From RFPW01 sp040401595 (GTDB taxonomy: Bacteria > Pseudomonadota > Gammaproteobacteria > Burkholderiales > Burkholderiaceae_E): a DNA stretch of 64,000 bases. Shown piece by piece: positions 26,701 to 35,755 of the stretch. A model generated the notes under the pieces. The model made no database searches and was not told the DNA's origin. It saw only the letters and a program-made list of their open reading frames with translations. How positions within the stretch are numbered: the stretch's first letter is position 1; each line of letters opens with the position of its first letter. Made by a program: the position numbers and the translations under genes. Location of the stretch: contig JBBAOE010000010.1 of assembly GCA_040401595.1 (NCBI GenBank), forward strand, positions 60,272 through 124,271, read 5' to 3'.

Positions 26701-27441
26701 TTACCCCATATGCAAGCCGCCATTCACAGAGAAATCTGCGCCCGTGGCGAAACCAGCATCATTCGAAGCGATCCAAGCCACCATAGAAGCAATTTCCTCG
26801 GGCGTTCCGAGTCGCTTGACCGGAATCATCCCGGTGATCTTGTCCAACGCTTCCTGTTTCATCGCCTTGACCATGTCGGTAGCGATGTAACCCGGCGACA
26901 CGACGTTGACGGTCACGCCTTTGGACGCCACTTCTTGGGCCAACGCCATCGTGAAGCCATATATACCGGCTTTGGCCGCAGAGTAGTTCACCTGGCCGAA
27001 TTGACCCCGCTGGCCATTGATTGACGAGATGTTGATGACCCGGCCCCAGCCCTTCTCAACCATCCCCTCAACGACCTGCTTGGTTACATAAAAGAGTGAA
27101 TTGAGGTTGGTATCGATCACGGCCCTCCAATCATCGGCGGACATTTTCCGGAAGACGCCGTCACGAGTAATCCCGGCGTTGTTCACCAAAATATCGGGAT
27201 TGCCAAACTGCTCCCGCACCAGATCGAACGCAGCCTTGGTGGAATCCCAGTTGCCCACATTGCCAACCGAAGCATGAAAGGTATAGCCATCCGCCGCCTG
27301 TTCAGCAAGCCACCGGGCGTGGTCCCTGGAAGGTCCACAGCCGGCGACGACGGTATAGCCCTCGTCATGCAGTTTGCGGCAGATCGCCGTCCCGATTCCA
27401 CCCATACCGCCTGTGATGTAGGCCAATTTCTTTTCACTCAT
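26701..27441 (-). CDS. phaB: Acetoacetyl-CoA reductase PhaB
   Basis: 246 residues, a short-chain dehydrogenase making (R)-3-hydroxybutyryl-CoA with NADPH. The cofactor loop is TGGMGGIGTAI (10-20). The catalytic Ser is in NISSINGQRG, and Tyr and Lys are in NYSAAKAG. VNVVSPGYIATDMVKAM and the C-terminal VNGGLHMG are typical of PhaB rather than FabG. ATG 27441. It lies between phaA and phaR, all on one strand. Confidence 0.96.
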   Translation of the reverse strand: MSEKKLAYITGGMGGIGTAICRKLHDEGYTVVAGCGPSRDHARWLAEQAADGYTFHASVGNVGNWDSTKAAFDLVREQFGNPDILVNNAGITRDGVFRKMSADDWRAVIDTNLNSLFYVTKQVVEGMVEKGWGRVINISSINGQRGQFGQVNYSAAKAGIYGFTMALAQEVASKGVTVNVVSPGYIATDMVKAMKQEALDKITGMIPVKRLGTPEEIASMVAWIASNDAGFATGADFSVNGGLHMG

Positions 27442-27533
27442 GTCCTGTCTCCTCCTGTTCAGGCCCCGAAATGGAGTCCTGTTATTGAACGCTTCCGCCG
27501 CTCTGGATCAGCCGGCGCAATCCCTTGCGCCGC

Positions 27534-28721
27534 TTAAGTACGGTCTACTGCCAGAGCAACTCCCATACCGCCGCCGATACACAGGGATGCGAGTCCACGA
27601 TGGGCATCCCGGCGCTTCATTTCATGGAGCAAGGTGACCAGAATTCGGGCTCCGGATGCACCAATCGGATGCCCCAGTGCAATCGCGCCGCCGTTCACAT
27701 TGATCTTCGACACATCCCAACCCATTTCCGCGTTCACGGCGCAAGCCTGCGCAGCAAACGCTTCGTTGATTTCCATCAGGTCGAGGTCCTGGGGGGACCA
27801 GCCTGCCCGCTCGAGACAACGGCGGCTGGCCGGAACCGGACCAATCCCCATCATGGCAGGGTCGACGCCAGCGGATGCAAACGCCTGGATCTTGGCCAGC
27901 GGCTGCAAACCCAGCGCGCGCGCGCGCTCCGCCGACATCACAATCAGCGCAGCCGCACCATCATTGATGCCGGACGCATTGGCGGCGGTCACTGTTCCGT
28001 CCTTCTTGAAAGCTGGTTTCAGACCGCTGATGGACTCTGCCGTCGTCCCGGCCTTGATGTACTCATCGGATCGGAATTCAACCGGCGGACCTTTACGCTG
28101 TGCAATGGGGACAGACACAATTTCGTCGTCGAACCTGCCCGCTAACTGCGCCGCCTCTGCCTTGCGCTGGGATTCGGCGGCAAAGGCATCCTGATGCTGA
28201 CGGTCGATGCCATGGGCCTGGGCCACGTTTTCAGCGGTGATCCCCATGTGGTACTGGTTGAACACATCCCACAACCCGTCGGTGATCATGGTGTCGACCA
28301 ACTTGGCATCACCCATCCGATGTCCATCCCGTGATCCAAGAAGTACATGAGGGCTCGCACTCATGTTTTCCTGTCCGCCGGCGACGACGATTTCCGCTGC
28401 TCCGGTCATCACCGCCTGGGCTGCCAGCATGACCGCTTTCAGACCACTGCCGCAGACCTTGTTGATGGTCATGGCCGAAACGCCATGCGGGAGTCCCGCT
28501 TTCAATGCCGCCTGCCGCGCCGGGTTTTGCCCACTGCCGGCGGTCAGCACCTGGCCGAAAATCACTTCATCGATCTGTGACGCTTCCAGATGCGCCCGCT
28601 CCAACGCGGCGCGAATCACGATGGCCCCCAGCTCCGGTGCTGCCACCGAGGCCAGCGATCCGCCAAATTTACCGATCGCCGTCCTGACGGCCGAAACGAT
28701 CACGGCTTGATGCATGGTCAT
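27534..28721 (-). CDS. phaA: Acetyl-CoA C-acetyltransferase (beta-ketothiolase) PhaA
   Basis: 395 residues. It condenses two acetyl-CoA to acetoacetyl-CoA. The acyl-accepting Cys90 is in NKVCGSGLKA, the catalytic His in ALGHPIGASGARI, and the second Cys in CIGGGMGVAL. ATG 28721 is used because it gives the normal N-terminus and GGAG lies about ten bases upstream; an in-frame TTG at 28748 would add nine residues. It stands between phaC and phaB. Confidence 0.96.
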   Translation of the reverse strand: MTMHQAVIVSAVRTAIGKFGGSLASVAAPELGAIVIRAALERAHLEASQIDEVIFGQVLTAGSGQNPARQAALKAGLPHGVSAMTINKVCGSGLKAVMLAAQAVMTGAAEIVVAGGQENMSASPHVLLGSRDGHRMGDAKLVDTMITDGLWDVFNQYHMGITAENVAQAHGIDRQHQDAFAAESQRKAEAAQLAGRFDDEIVSVPIAQRKGPPVEFRSDEYIKAGTTAESISGLKPAFKKDGTVTAANASGINDGAAALIVMSAERARALGLQPLAKIQAFASAGVDPAMMGIGPVPASRRCLERAGWSPQDLDLMEINEAFAAQACAVNAEMGWDVSKINVNGGAIALGHPIGASGARILVTLLHEMKRRDAHRGLASLCIGGGMGVALAVDRT

Positions 28722-28781
28722 TTGATGAATTCTCCCATTCAAAATCAATCAAAAAAAATTCACGACTGTTCGGCGTGGCGT

Positions 28782-30713
28782 TCAAGCCTCTGCCTGTTTG
28801 CGTACGTAGCGGCCGGGTGCGGCTTCGATCACTGGGTAGGCCCGCGAACCGAGTCCACGCGGGGCCCGCATCGGCCCCAAGTACGACGCTGCCCACGATG
28901 CCCAATCATTCCACCAGCTCCCGGAATTCTCATGAGCCCCCCGCAGCCACTCTGAGGTGTCCAGCGGATAATCGTCAGCGACCGCGCTCTCCACTTCGCC
29001 AGTCCAGTAGCTGCGCTTGTTCTTCGAGGCGGGATTGATGGCCCCGGCGATATGTCCGCTGGCACCCAACACGAAGCGGATATCTCCCCCGAGAATCTGC
29101 GTGCTGCCGTAGGCCGAGTTCCAGGGAACGATATGATCCTCACGGGCCGCGAAGACATACGCTGGCATCTCCAGGGTACCAAGATCAATCGACTGACCGA
29201 GGAATTCCAGAACGCCTGGTTTGCAGAGTTCGTTGCGCAGGTACATGTGGCGCAGGTAATAGACGTACATCGGACCCGGCAGATTCGTCGTGTCGCCATT
29301 CCAGTAGAGCAGGTCAAACGCCGGCGGTTCTTCCCCTTTCAGATAGTTGCCGACGACGTAATTCCAGACCAGGTCGTTCGGACGCAAGAACGAAAAGGTG
29401 GTGGAGAGATCACGCCCAGTCATCAACCCGCCCTGACCGATCTGTTGCTCTCGCAATGAGACTACCGTCTCGTCGATAAAGATGCCAAGCGTCCCGGGAT
29501 CTCCAAAATCGAGAAAGGTACTCATGAGTGTGATTGCGGCAACGGGATGCTCACCGCGAGCCGCAAGTACCGCAAGACCGCTCGCCAGCAAGGTACCGCC
29601 AACGCAAAAACCCAAGGCGTTGATCTGATCAACCCCGGCAATTTCGCGCGTGACCCGGATCGCCTCCAGAATGCCTTGCGAGAGATAGTCATCCCAAGTG
29701 AGCTGTGCCTGTTCTTGTCCGGGGTTACACCAGGAAATCATGAACACCGTATGTCCGCGCGAAACGGCAAAGGCCACCAGCGAATTGTCCGGCTGCAGAT
29801 CGAGAACGTAGTATTTGTTGATACAGGGCGGGACCATCAGCAGGGGACGGCTCCCCACCTGCGGGGTGCTGGCTTTGTATTGAATCAGTTGAAACAACGC
29901 GTTTTCAAAGACGACCGCGCCCTCGCTGGTGGCCACATTGCGACCGACCTCAAAGGCCTCCTCATCGGTCATCGAAATGCGACCCTTCTGAAGATCGCTC
30001 AGGAGATTGTCGATGCCATGGCGCAGGCTCTCGCCTTTGCTTTCCACCAGACGCCGCTGGGCCTCCGGGTTGGTCGCCAGAAAATTCGATGGTGCCAGCG
30101 CATCACACCACTGGCCAACCGCGAAGCAAACCCTGTCCACCGTCTTCGGATCGCCCTCAAGCAACTCGGCGGTGCGGCGTAAAAACTCGGAATTCACTAG
30201 GTACAGCGCTGCTGCCCAGCCCCAGGGTTGATTCTGCTCGTGCCAGGATTCATCACTGAATCGACGATCCTTCAACTCAGGCGCATCACCACTGGCGGCC
30301 AGCGTTAACAACTGCTGAGTCCTCTGCGTGTACTCCGCCTGCAATGCCATCAGTCGGGTCTGATCGATCCGCAATGCAGCCGGGGGCTTACCCTGCAATC
30401 GGCTGATCCAGTCCATTCCCGGCATACGCGAGATGGCCTCGTTCATTTGCGCCATGGCTTGCGGCATGATCGCTGCAAAGCCAAAGGTCGGATCAAACGG
30501 CGCGTCCTGCGTCGACTCGACAGCGTGCTGCTCCGTTTCAGCGTCGCGATCAACGCTGGCTGCATGCAGCGCTTGTTTGGCAACCCTCTCCGCTGGATCA
30601 GGAGCGATCTGGGCTGATTCCGGTGTCGACCCTGAGGCCCGTGCCCGGGATTGACGCCGCGGTTTGCCTGCAGCCGTCGTCTCGAGTGCTTCCGTACGCT
30701 TGGCGCGTGGCAT
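28782..30713 (-). CDS. phaC: Class I poly(3-hydroxyalkanoate) synthase PhaC
   Basis: 643 residues, longer than the roughly 590 of the Cupriavidus enzyme because of a charged Ala/Arg-rich N-terminal tail of about 70 residues. It polymerises 3-hydroxyacyl-CoA on the granule surface. The lipase-like box GFCVGG (368-373) carries nucleophile Cys370. The Asp is in FAAREDHIVPW and the His in GASGHIAGAINP. ATG 30713 has a strong GGGGGA five bases upstream, and a plausible promoter sits 32-61 bases before it. First gene of phaC-phaA-phaB-phaR. Confidence 0.96.
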   Translation of the reverse strand: MPRAKRTEALETTAAGKPRRQSRARASGSTPESAQIAPDPAERVAKQALHAASVDRDAETEQHAVESTQDAPFDPTFGFAAIMPQAMAQMNEAISRMPGMDWISRLQGKPPAALRIDQTRLMALQAEYTQRTQQLLTLAASGDAPELKDRRFSDESWHEQNQPWGWAAALYLVNSEFLRRTAELLEGDPKTVDRVCFAVGQWCDALAPSNFLATNPEAQRRLVESKGESLRHGIDNLLSDLQKGRISMTDEEAFEVGRNVATSEGAVVFENALFQLIQYKASTPQVGSRPLLMVPPCINKYYVLDLQPDNSLVAFAVSRGHTVFMISWCNPGQEQAQLTWDDYLSQGILEAIRVTREIAGVDQINALGFCVGGTLLASGLAVLAARGEHPVAAITLMSTFLDFGDPGTLGIFIDETVVSLREQQIGQGGLMTGRDLSTTFSFLRPNDLVWNYVVGNYLKGEEPPAFDLLYWNGDTTNLPGPMYVYYLRHMYLRNELCKPGVLEFLGQSIDLGTLEMPAYVFAAREDHIVPWNSAYGSTQILGGDIRFVLGASGHIAGAINPASKNKRSYWTGEVESAVADDYPLDTSEWLRGAHENSGSWWNDWASWAASYLGPMRAPRGLGSRAYPVIEAAPGRYVRKQAEA

Positions 30714-30744
30714 TTTTTCCCCCTACTGTTCCATGACTTGACGC

Positions 30745-30774
30745 ATTGTGGAAGCCGCAGGCAGCAACCGTCAA
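30745..30774 (-). promoter_or_regulatory. Predicted sigma-70 promoter of phaC
   Basis: On the minus strand, TTGACG (30774-30769) and CACAAT (30750-30745) are separated by 18 bases. They agree with the -35 and -10 consensus at 5/6 and 4/6 positions. The spacer contains TTGCTGCCTGC; such TGC-rich sequence is compatible with PhaR-type sites but is only suggestive. It sits in the 68-base gap between pgeF and phaC, so phaC can be transcribed apart from rluD-pgeF. Confidence 0.45.
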
Positions 30775-30781
30775 ATCCGAT

Positions 30782-31582
30782 TCAAACCTGCTCGAGCCAG
30801 ATACAACCGGCCGTTCTCCCACCTGAACGGTCCCGGCGAAAAGACCAGAACTGATTCGGGTTGGCCGCGGTACAAGGCGTTGGATAGGGCAACACCGTCA
30901 CCCCAAGGCGTTCGAGTCTCGAGGTCGCCATGCCCGGCAGGTCAAACAACCATCTTCCAGGAACCCTGGACGGCTGGAAGGTCTGCGCAAACAAGGTCGA
31001 ATTCCCCCCGGAAGCGCCCGATCCCAGGATCGCTGATCGCACGTCATCGCCCACCTCATATCGGTTCTGGTGAATCGCGGGACCGATCCAGGCGCGCAGG
31101 CTGGCCTGCGAACATCGTCTCAACATCGCGGCGACCGTCTCCTCCAGAATTCCAGCCGCCAGCCCCCGCCAGCCCGCATGGGCTGCACCGATGACACGCC
31201 CCTCTGCATCCGCAAGCAGAACAGGAAGGCAATCGGCCGTCAGGATCGCCAGGACCGAGCCCGGACGATCGGTTACGACACCATCCGCCTCGGGAGTCAC
31301 ACCCCTCCGATCGCCGACCCGCGACACAGATCGATCAACTTCATGCACGACGGCCCCATGAACTTGGGCCAGCCAGACCGGATCGGCTGGCAACGCAGCA
31401 CGCAGGCGTGCGCGATTTGTCTGAACCGCCGACGGGTCGTCTCCGACATGATCTGCGAGATTCAAACCGCCTGGCGCGCCACCATCGAGGCCGAAAGCGC
31501 CCGTGCTCACGCCGCCATGACGGGTCGTAAAAAAGCCCGAAACACCCTGACCGAGTGGATGCGGCGGTCGTAAGAAATTCAA
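30782..31582 (-). CDS. pgeF: Peptidoglycan editing factor PgeF (multicopper-oxidase-like YfiH family)
   Basis: 266 residues. In E. coli the homologue removes wrongly incorporated residues from peptidoglycan precursors, and related proteins have purine nucleoside phosphorylase activity. Metal-site landmarks are VHGAVVHEVD, LTADCLPVLLAD and GAAHAGWRGLAAGILEET. The start is TTG 31582, overlapping the rluD stop as TTGA. The rluD-pgeF pair is widespread in proteobacteria. Length and motifs are normal. Confidence 0.93.
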   Translation of the reverse strand: MNFLRPPHPLGQGVSGFFTTRHGGVSTGAFGLDGGAPGGLNLADHVGDDPSAVQTNRARLRAALPADPVWLAQVHGAVVHEVDRSVSRVGDRRGVTPEADGVVTDRPGSVLAILTADCLPVLLADAEGRVIGAAHAGWRGLAAGILEETVAAMLRRCSQASLRAWIGPAIHQNRYEVGDDVRSAILGSGASGGNSTLFAQTFQPSRVPGRWLFDLPGMATSRLERLGVTVLPYPTPCTAANPNQFWSFRRDRSGGRTAGCIWLEQV

Positions 31583-32643
31583 GCGTCAAACTCCGAACCA
31601 AACTCCGACCCAAACGCCGGGTCGATCTTGCAATGTTCAAGCAAGGCGCCCAAATCCGCCGGGATGGGAGCCGTCCAGGCGACAGAGCGCCCATCAAGCG
31701 GATGTCGCAGACCCAGGCGCCACGCATGAAGTGCCTGCCGGCCGAGACCGGGCGTATCCCCGCGACGGCCGTACACCGGATCGCCGATCAAGGGGAACCC
31801 GAGGTGCTGCAGGTGTACCCGGATTTGATGGGTGCGCCCGGTTTGAAGCGTACACAAGACCAGCGCTGCTGGCCTGCCATTGAACTGGCGCCCGCGCCGG
31901 ATCGTCTTAAAATAAGTGACAGCCTCACGCCCTCTGTTCGGCTCTAAAACGGCCATCCGGATCGGCGATTGGGGATCCCGCCCGATCGGGGCATCCACCT
32001 TGCCCTGTTCGGGTGGCTCGCCGTCGACCAGCGCCACATAACGCCGCGACATGGTTCGGTCTGCCAGCTGCGACACCAGGCGCGAAATCGCCAGCTCGCT
32101 GCGGGCAACGACCAAGAGCCCGCTCGTATCCTTGTCCAGTCGGTGAACAATGCCGGCTCGGGGCAGCACCGCCTGATCGGGCCAATGGTGCAACAATCCA
32201 TTCATCAAGGTGCCTCGCCAATTTCCAGCCGCCGGATGGGTCACCAGCCCCGGTGGCTTGTCGAGAACGATTAACCAGGGATCCGCATGAACAATGTCCA
32301 GGGGCACCGGATCCGGCGCGAATGCAGTTTCGGCCGCACGCGGCTGGGGCCTGACGGTCACCGTCTCCAGACCGATCAACCGATGTTTTGCGGTCCGCGC
32401 TGCTCCTTCGACTTCAATCGCCCCGAGCGCAATCCACTGCTGAATGCGGGATCGGGAGACTTCCGGCAGGCAAAGTGCGACGAACCGGTCAAGCCGCAAA
32501 CCGCTATGTTCGCGCGCCGCCACCAGCCGGATCTCGGCGCTTTCCGGGTCTTCGCCCAAGGGCTGGATATAATCCGACAACCCCGCGGTGGACACATCGT
32601 CCTGCGGCCCTGACGTGCTCTCGTGGGATCGACGACTCATCAT
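31579..32643 (-). CDS. rluD: 23S rRNA pseudouridine synthase RluD
   Basis: 354 residues. An S4-like RNA-binding domain (LRLDRFVALCLPEVSRSRIQ) precedes the RluA-family catalytic domain with Asp in HRLDKDTSGLLVVA. RluD makes the pseudouridines of helix 69 in 23S rRNA, and the adjoining bamD and pgeF genes are its usual neighbours. The start is unsettled: ATG 32643 or 32640, which touch the divergent bamD ATG, or GTG 32595, which has a weak AGGA before it. The first about 45 residues are polar and not conserved in type. Confidence 0.94.
   Translation of the reverse strand: MMSRRSHESTSGPQDDVSTAGLSDYIQPLGEDPESAEIRLVAAREHSGLRLDRFVALCLPEVSRSRIQQWIALGAIEVEGAARTAKHRLIGLETVTVRPQPRAAETAFAPDPVPLDIVHADPWLIVLDKPPGLVTHPAAGNWRGTLMNGLLHHWPDQAVLPRAGIVHRLDKDTSGLLVVARSELAISRLVSQLADRTMSRRYVALVDGEPPEQGKVDAPIGRDPQSPIRMAVLEPNRGREAVTYFKTIRRGRQFNGRPAALVLCTLQTGRTHQIRVHLQHLGFPLIGDPVYGRRGDTPGLGRQALHAWRLGLRHPLDGRSVAWTAPIPADLGALLEHCKIDPAFGSEFGSEFDA
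32568..32573 (+). promoter_or_regulatory. Candidate -10 box for bamD
   Basis: A perfect TATAAT stands 69 bases before the bamD ATG, inside the 5' end of rluD on the other strand. No good -35 hexamer is seen at the right spacing. The gene needs its own promoter because its upstream neighbour is divergent, which makes this the best candidate. Confidence 0.35.
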
Positions 32644-33508
32644 GAATCAAGCGGCTTGCAGCCTCTCATTTCGCTGGCCTGGTAGCGCGAATATTCGGAA
32701 AAATCATGGGGTCGCGCTGCTCGTGGCCGCCTTGTGCGTGTTTAGTCTCGGCGGCTGCGGATCGTTCAATCCGTCCAAGGATCCAACGGCAGACTGGACC
32801 GTTGAAAAATTATATGCTGAGGCGCGCTCGGAATTGGACTCAGGCAACAATGTCGCTGCGGTCAAGCTCTACGAAAAACTGGAATCCCGCTATCCGTTCA
32901 GCCGCCATTCGCAACAGGCTCAACTCGATACCGCCTACGCACACTACCGAGACAACGACCCCACATTGTCGCTTGCCGCGATCGATCGCTTTCTACGTCT
33001 ATACCCCGACCACACGGCGACCGATTACGCGCTCTACCTCAAAGGGCTCGTCAACTTCAACGAGAACCAGGGCCTCTTCACAAGCATCGGTGGTCAGGAT
33101 CTCTCCGAGCGGGATCAGAAGGCTTTTCGCGACGCGTTCGATTCGCTGCGCCAATTGATTGAACGGTTTCCCAACAGCCGATACGCTGCCGATTCGCGCC
33201 TGCGATTGTCCTGGCTAATCAACCAGATGGCCGCCGGCGACATCCATATCGCGCGGTATTATTTGCGCCGTGGTGCTTTCCTGGCCGCCGCCAACCGCGC
33301 CCAGGGCGTTGTTCGCCAGTATCCCCAGGCGCAGGCGGTGGAAGACGCCCTCGCGATGATGATTCTGGCCTACGATCGATTGGGTCTGACCGATTTGCGC
33401 GATGACGCCAAGCGGATCCTGAACCAGAATTTCCCTGGAAGTCGAAAAGTCGAAACCGTCATGAATGACGAGGTCAGGACGAAATGGACCCAATGGGCGT
33501 TCTGGTGA
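32642..33508 (+). CDS. bamD: Outer-membrane protein assembly factor BamD
   Basis: 288 residues. A lipoprotein signal (ALLVAALCVFSLGGC) is followed by tetratricopeptide-like helices: LYAEARSELDSGNNVAAVKLYEKL would be the first, then repeats with SRYPFSRHSQQAQLD and PDHTATDYALYLKG. BamD is the essential lipoprotein of the BAM complex that folds outer-membrane beta-barrels. ATG 32642 gives an unusually long 23-residue n-region, and its ATG interlocks with that of divergent rluD. The last 35 bases overlap the convergent helicase gene. Confidence 0.95.
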   Translation: MNQAACSLSFRWPGSANIRKNHGVALLVAALCVFSLGGCGSFNPSKDPTADWTVEKLYAEARSELDSGNNVAAVKLYEKLESRYPFSRHSQQAQLDTAYAHYRDNDPTLSLAAIDRFLRLYPDHTATDYALYLKGLVNFNENQGLFTSIGGQDLSERDQKAFRDAFDSLRQLIERFPNSRYAADSRLRLSWLINQMAAGDIHIARYYLRRGAFLAAANRAQGVVRQYPQAQAVEDALAMMILAYDRLGLTDLRDDAKRILNQNFPGSRKVETVMNDEVRTKWTQWAFW

Positions 33509-35495
33509 GCGCTGTCTCGGTTCCAGCCAGGAACGCTTCAGCAACCTGACGCTGCCTCGTCAGGGTAAACGGCGGAAGACTCGCCATCAGGGTTCGACCA
33601 TAGCCCCGGTTGAGCAGACGCGCATCTCCGATCACCAGCACCCCCCGATCGCGTTCGCTGCGGATCAGACGACCCGCCCCCTGCTTCAAGGCAAGGCTGG
33701 CAGCCGGTAGCTGGATCGTACGAAACGGATCCCCGCCCTGACGCCGAAGTGCCTCCGATCGGGCCTCGAGCACGGGATCATCCGGCGGCGCAAATGGCAA
33801 CTTGTCAATCAAGAGTAAGGACAACGCGTCCCCAACCACATCGACCCCTTCCCAAAAACTGGCTGCACCGACAAGGATGGGGGCGCTTGCCTCGCGATAC
33901 CGCTCGAGCAACTCGGTACGACTCCCCTCCCCCTGGACCAGCAGTGTCAATGGCGGCTCAAGTCGCTCCCGTAACCAGGCCGCCACGATCTTGACCGCGC
34001 GCAATGTCGTGCACAGCACAAAACATCGGCCAACGTTCACCTCGATCAGGGGCCAGCATGCCGTCATCCAGGCCAGAGAGAAACCCGGATCGGAAGGTGC
34101 CGGGAGGTTCTGCGGCACGTACAACAGACCTTGGGCGGCGTAATCGAAGGGGCTGGGGAAACAGACCTGACGCGACGCTTCGAGACCGAGAATCCGAATG
34201 AAGTGGCTGAAGTCGGAACCCACTGCCAAGGTTGCCGACACAAAGATCCATGCGCGCGCCGGCCCTTCGCGATAGCGCGAAAACGGCTCAGCAACCGACA
34301 AGGGCGTGCGGTGCAGGGTCAGCGAGGCCAGATGCACCTCAGCCCAGGCAACGGACTGTTCAGATTCGCGTGCGGCCTCGGGCTGAGCCGCGCTGAACCA
34401 GCCTGACCAGCGCGAATAGACCGCGCGCGCCCGTTCTGCGATTCGTGCCATGCCTGGACCACGCTCGCACCCAGCCTCCAGTGCGAGGGTCAACGCCTCC
34501 AATGCCTGAGTCACCGACTGCAAGGACTGGGCAAATGCCGGGTGCTCGAGCAGGTGATGGGCAGGCGCACGCGGACTGGCGACAGGCCACTGCGCCCGAG
34601 CCAAACGCACGCGCTGATCCATTTCTGCGCAGATCTCATTCCAACGCGCCTGGTCAGGTGCTTCCGTAAGCGCGATATGAAGCGCATCCCGGACGAGGTC
34701 GGTCAATGCTCGAGTGCCACTCGCCTCACCCAGAAACGTCACCAACGTGTCCGGCAGTTGATGGGCTTCATCGAAAATCAGCGTTTGGGCGGTGGGTAAG
34801 AGTTCGGCAATCCCGGTATCGCGCAAACTCAGATCGGCGCTGAACAAATGGTGATTGACGACGACGACATCGGCCGATTGCGCCGTGCGCCGGGCCTGAA
34901 CGACAAAACACTGATTCCAGTCGGCACATTCCTGACCCAGACAGTTCTCTCGGGTTGAGGTGGCCAGCGACCAGACCGGGTCGTCGTCACTGACCTGGGC
35001 GCAGTCGGATCGGTCTCCTGTAGAGGAAATCCTTGAAAACCGATCAATCTGGTGCAGACGACTGATGTCGACGGGCCGGGTAAAGCGCCCATCCTCCAGG
35101 TTACGTTGGAGATGATGCCGGCAAACATAATTGGCTCGACCCTTCAGCAGGGCACATCGCACGTTCACCCCGAGCGCAGCAACGACCCTGGGTAAGTCAC
35201 GCGCAAACAACTGGTCCTGCAGCGTCTTCGTTCCAGTTGAAATAATGACCTTGCCACCCGCCAACAGCGCAGGCACGAGATAGGCAAAGGTCTTTCCGAT
35301 CCCAGTCCCGGCCTCCGCGACCAGGATTGACTGTTCAGAGATCGCCTGTGCGATCGCACCTGCCATCGCACGCTGATTCGGTCGGTCCCGCCAGGCCGAG
35401 CCCGCGGCCAGCGCGCTGGCGGCGCCGAGGGCATCTTCGACCTGTTGCGCCAGGGCATCTGGCGTAACCGGATCCCCGAGCGGTGGAGGGCTCAC
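33474..35495 (-). CDS. DinG/YoaA-type ATP-dependent DNA helicase
   Basis: 673 residues, superfamily 2, XPD-like. Walker A is EAGTGIGKT (61-69), and Walker B/DEAH is FDEAH (241-245). The Fe-S domain ligands are Cys125, Cys185, Cys190 and Cys196, so the 4Fe-4S cluster that defines this class is kept. The C-terminal helicase motifs are VGAASFWEGVDVVGDALS and LKQGAGRLIRSERDRG. Such enzymes unwind 5'-to-3' and act in replication-associated repair; YoaA-type is closer than DinG by size. GTG 35495 overlaps the DUF465 stop. Confidence 0.93.
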   Translation of the reverse strand: MSPPPLGDPVTPDALAQQVEDALGAASALAAGSAWRDRPNQRAMAGAIAQAISEQSILVAEAGTGIGKTFAYLVPALLAGGKVIISTGTKTLQDQLFARDLPRVVAALGVNVRCALLKGRANYVCRHHLQRNLEDGRFTRPVDISRLHQIDRFSRISSTGDRSDCAQVSDDDPVWSLATSTRENCLGQECADWNQCFVVQARRTAQSADVVVVNHHLFSADLSLRDTGIAELLPTAQTLIFDEAHQLPDTLVTFLGEASGTRALTDLVRDALHIALTEAPDQARWNEICAEMDQRVRLARAQWPVASPRAPAHHLLEHPAFAQSLQSVTQALEALTLALEAGCERGPGMARIAERARAVYSRWSGWFSAAQPEAARESEQSVAWAEVHLASLTLHRTPLSVAEPFSRYREGPARAWIFVSATLAVGSDFSHFIRILGLEASRQVCFPSPFDYAAQGLLYVPQNLPAPSDPGFSLAWMTACWPLIEVNVGRCFVLCTTLRAVKIVAAWLRERLEPPLTLLVQGEGSRTELLERYREASAPILVGAASFWEGVDVVGDALSLLLIDKLPFAPPDDPVLEARSEALRRQGGDPFRTIQLPAASLALKQGAGRLIRSERDRGVLVIGDARLLNRGYGRTLMASLPPFTLTRQRQVAEAFLAGTETALTRTPIGSISS

Positions 35496-35695
35496 GCAGG
35501 AATATCCGGCGTCAACTGAATCTGAAGTAGAGAGATGGTGTCCTTGATCTGCAGTTTTCGTTTTTTCAATCGACGCAACTGCACCTCGTCACGCATCGGT
35601 TGTTCCGACAGCGTTTCGATGACGAGATCAAGATCGCGGTGCTCGACCATCAGTTCGGCGATCCGCGATTGGGTGGTTTCAGCTCGGTTAGGCAC
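35492..35695 (-). CDS. DUF465 (YdcH-like) small coiled-coil protein
   Basis: 67 residues, highly charged and helical, with heptad-like spacing from RIAELMVEHRDLDLVIETL to LRRLKKRKLQIKD. This is the pattern of the DUF465 family, whose function is not known. The start is GTG 35695; the nearest ATG is out of frame and stops at once. The stop overlaps the helicase start (GTGA), so this gene leads a two-gene unit. Confidence 0.85.
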   Translation of the reverse strand: MPNRAETTQSRIAELMVEHRDLDLVIETLSEQPMRDEVQLRRLKKRKLQIKDTISLLQIQLTPDIPA

Positions 35696-35755
35696 CCATC
35701 CATCATAGTGTCAGCGGGTCAGACCCGGCAATCCTTGTTCGACAGTTGAACGGAT

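Noticed and set aside
27525..28194. Plus-strand frames of about 200 codons opposite phaA.
   Set aside because: Antisense shadow of a strongly conserved thiolase; composition is that of a reverse-frame reading.
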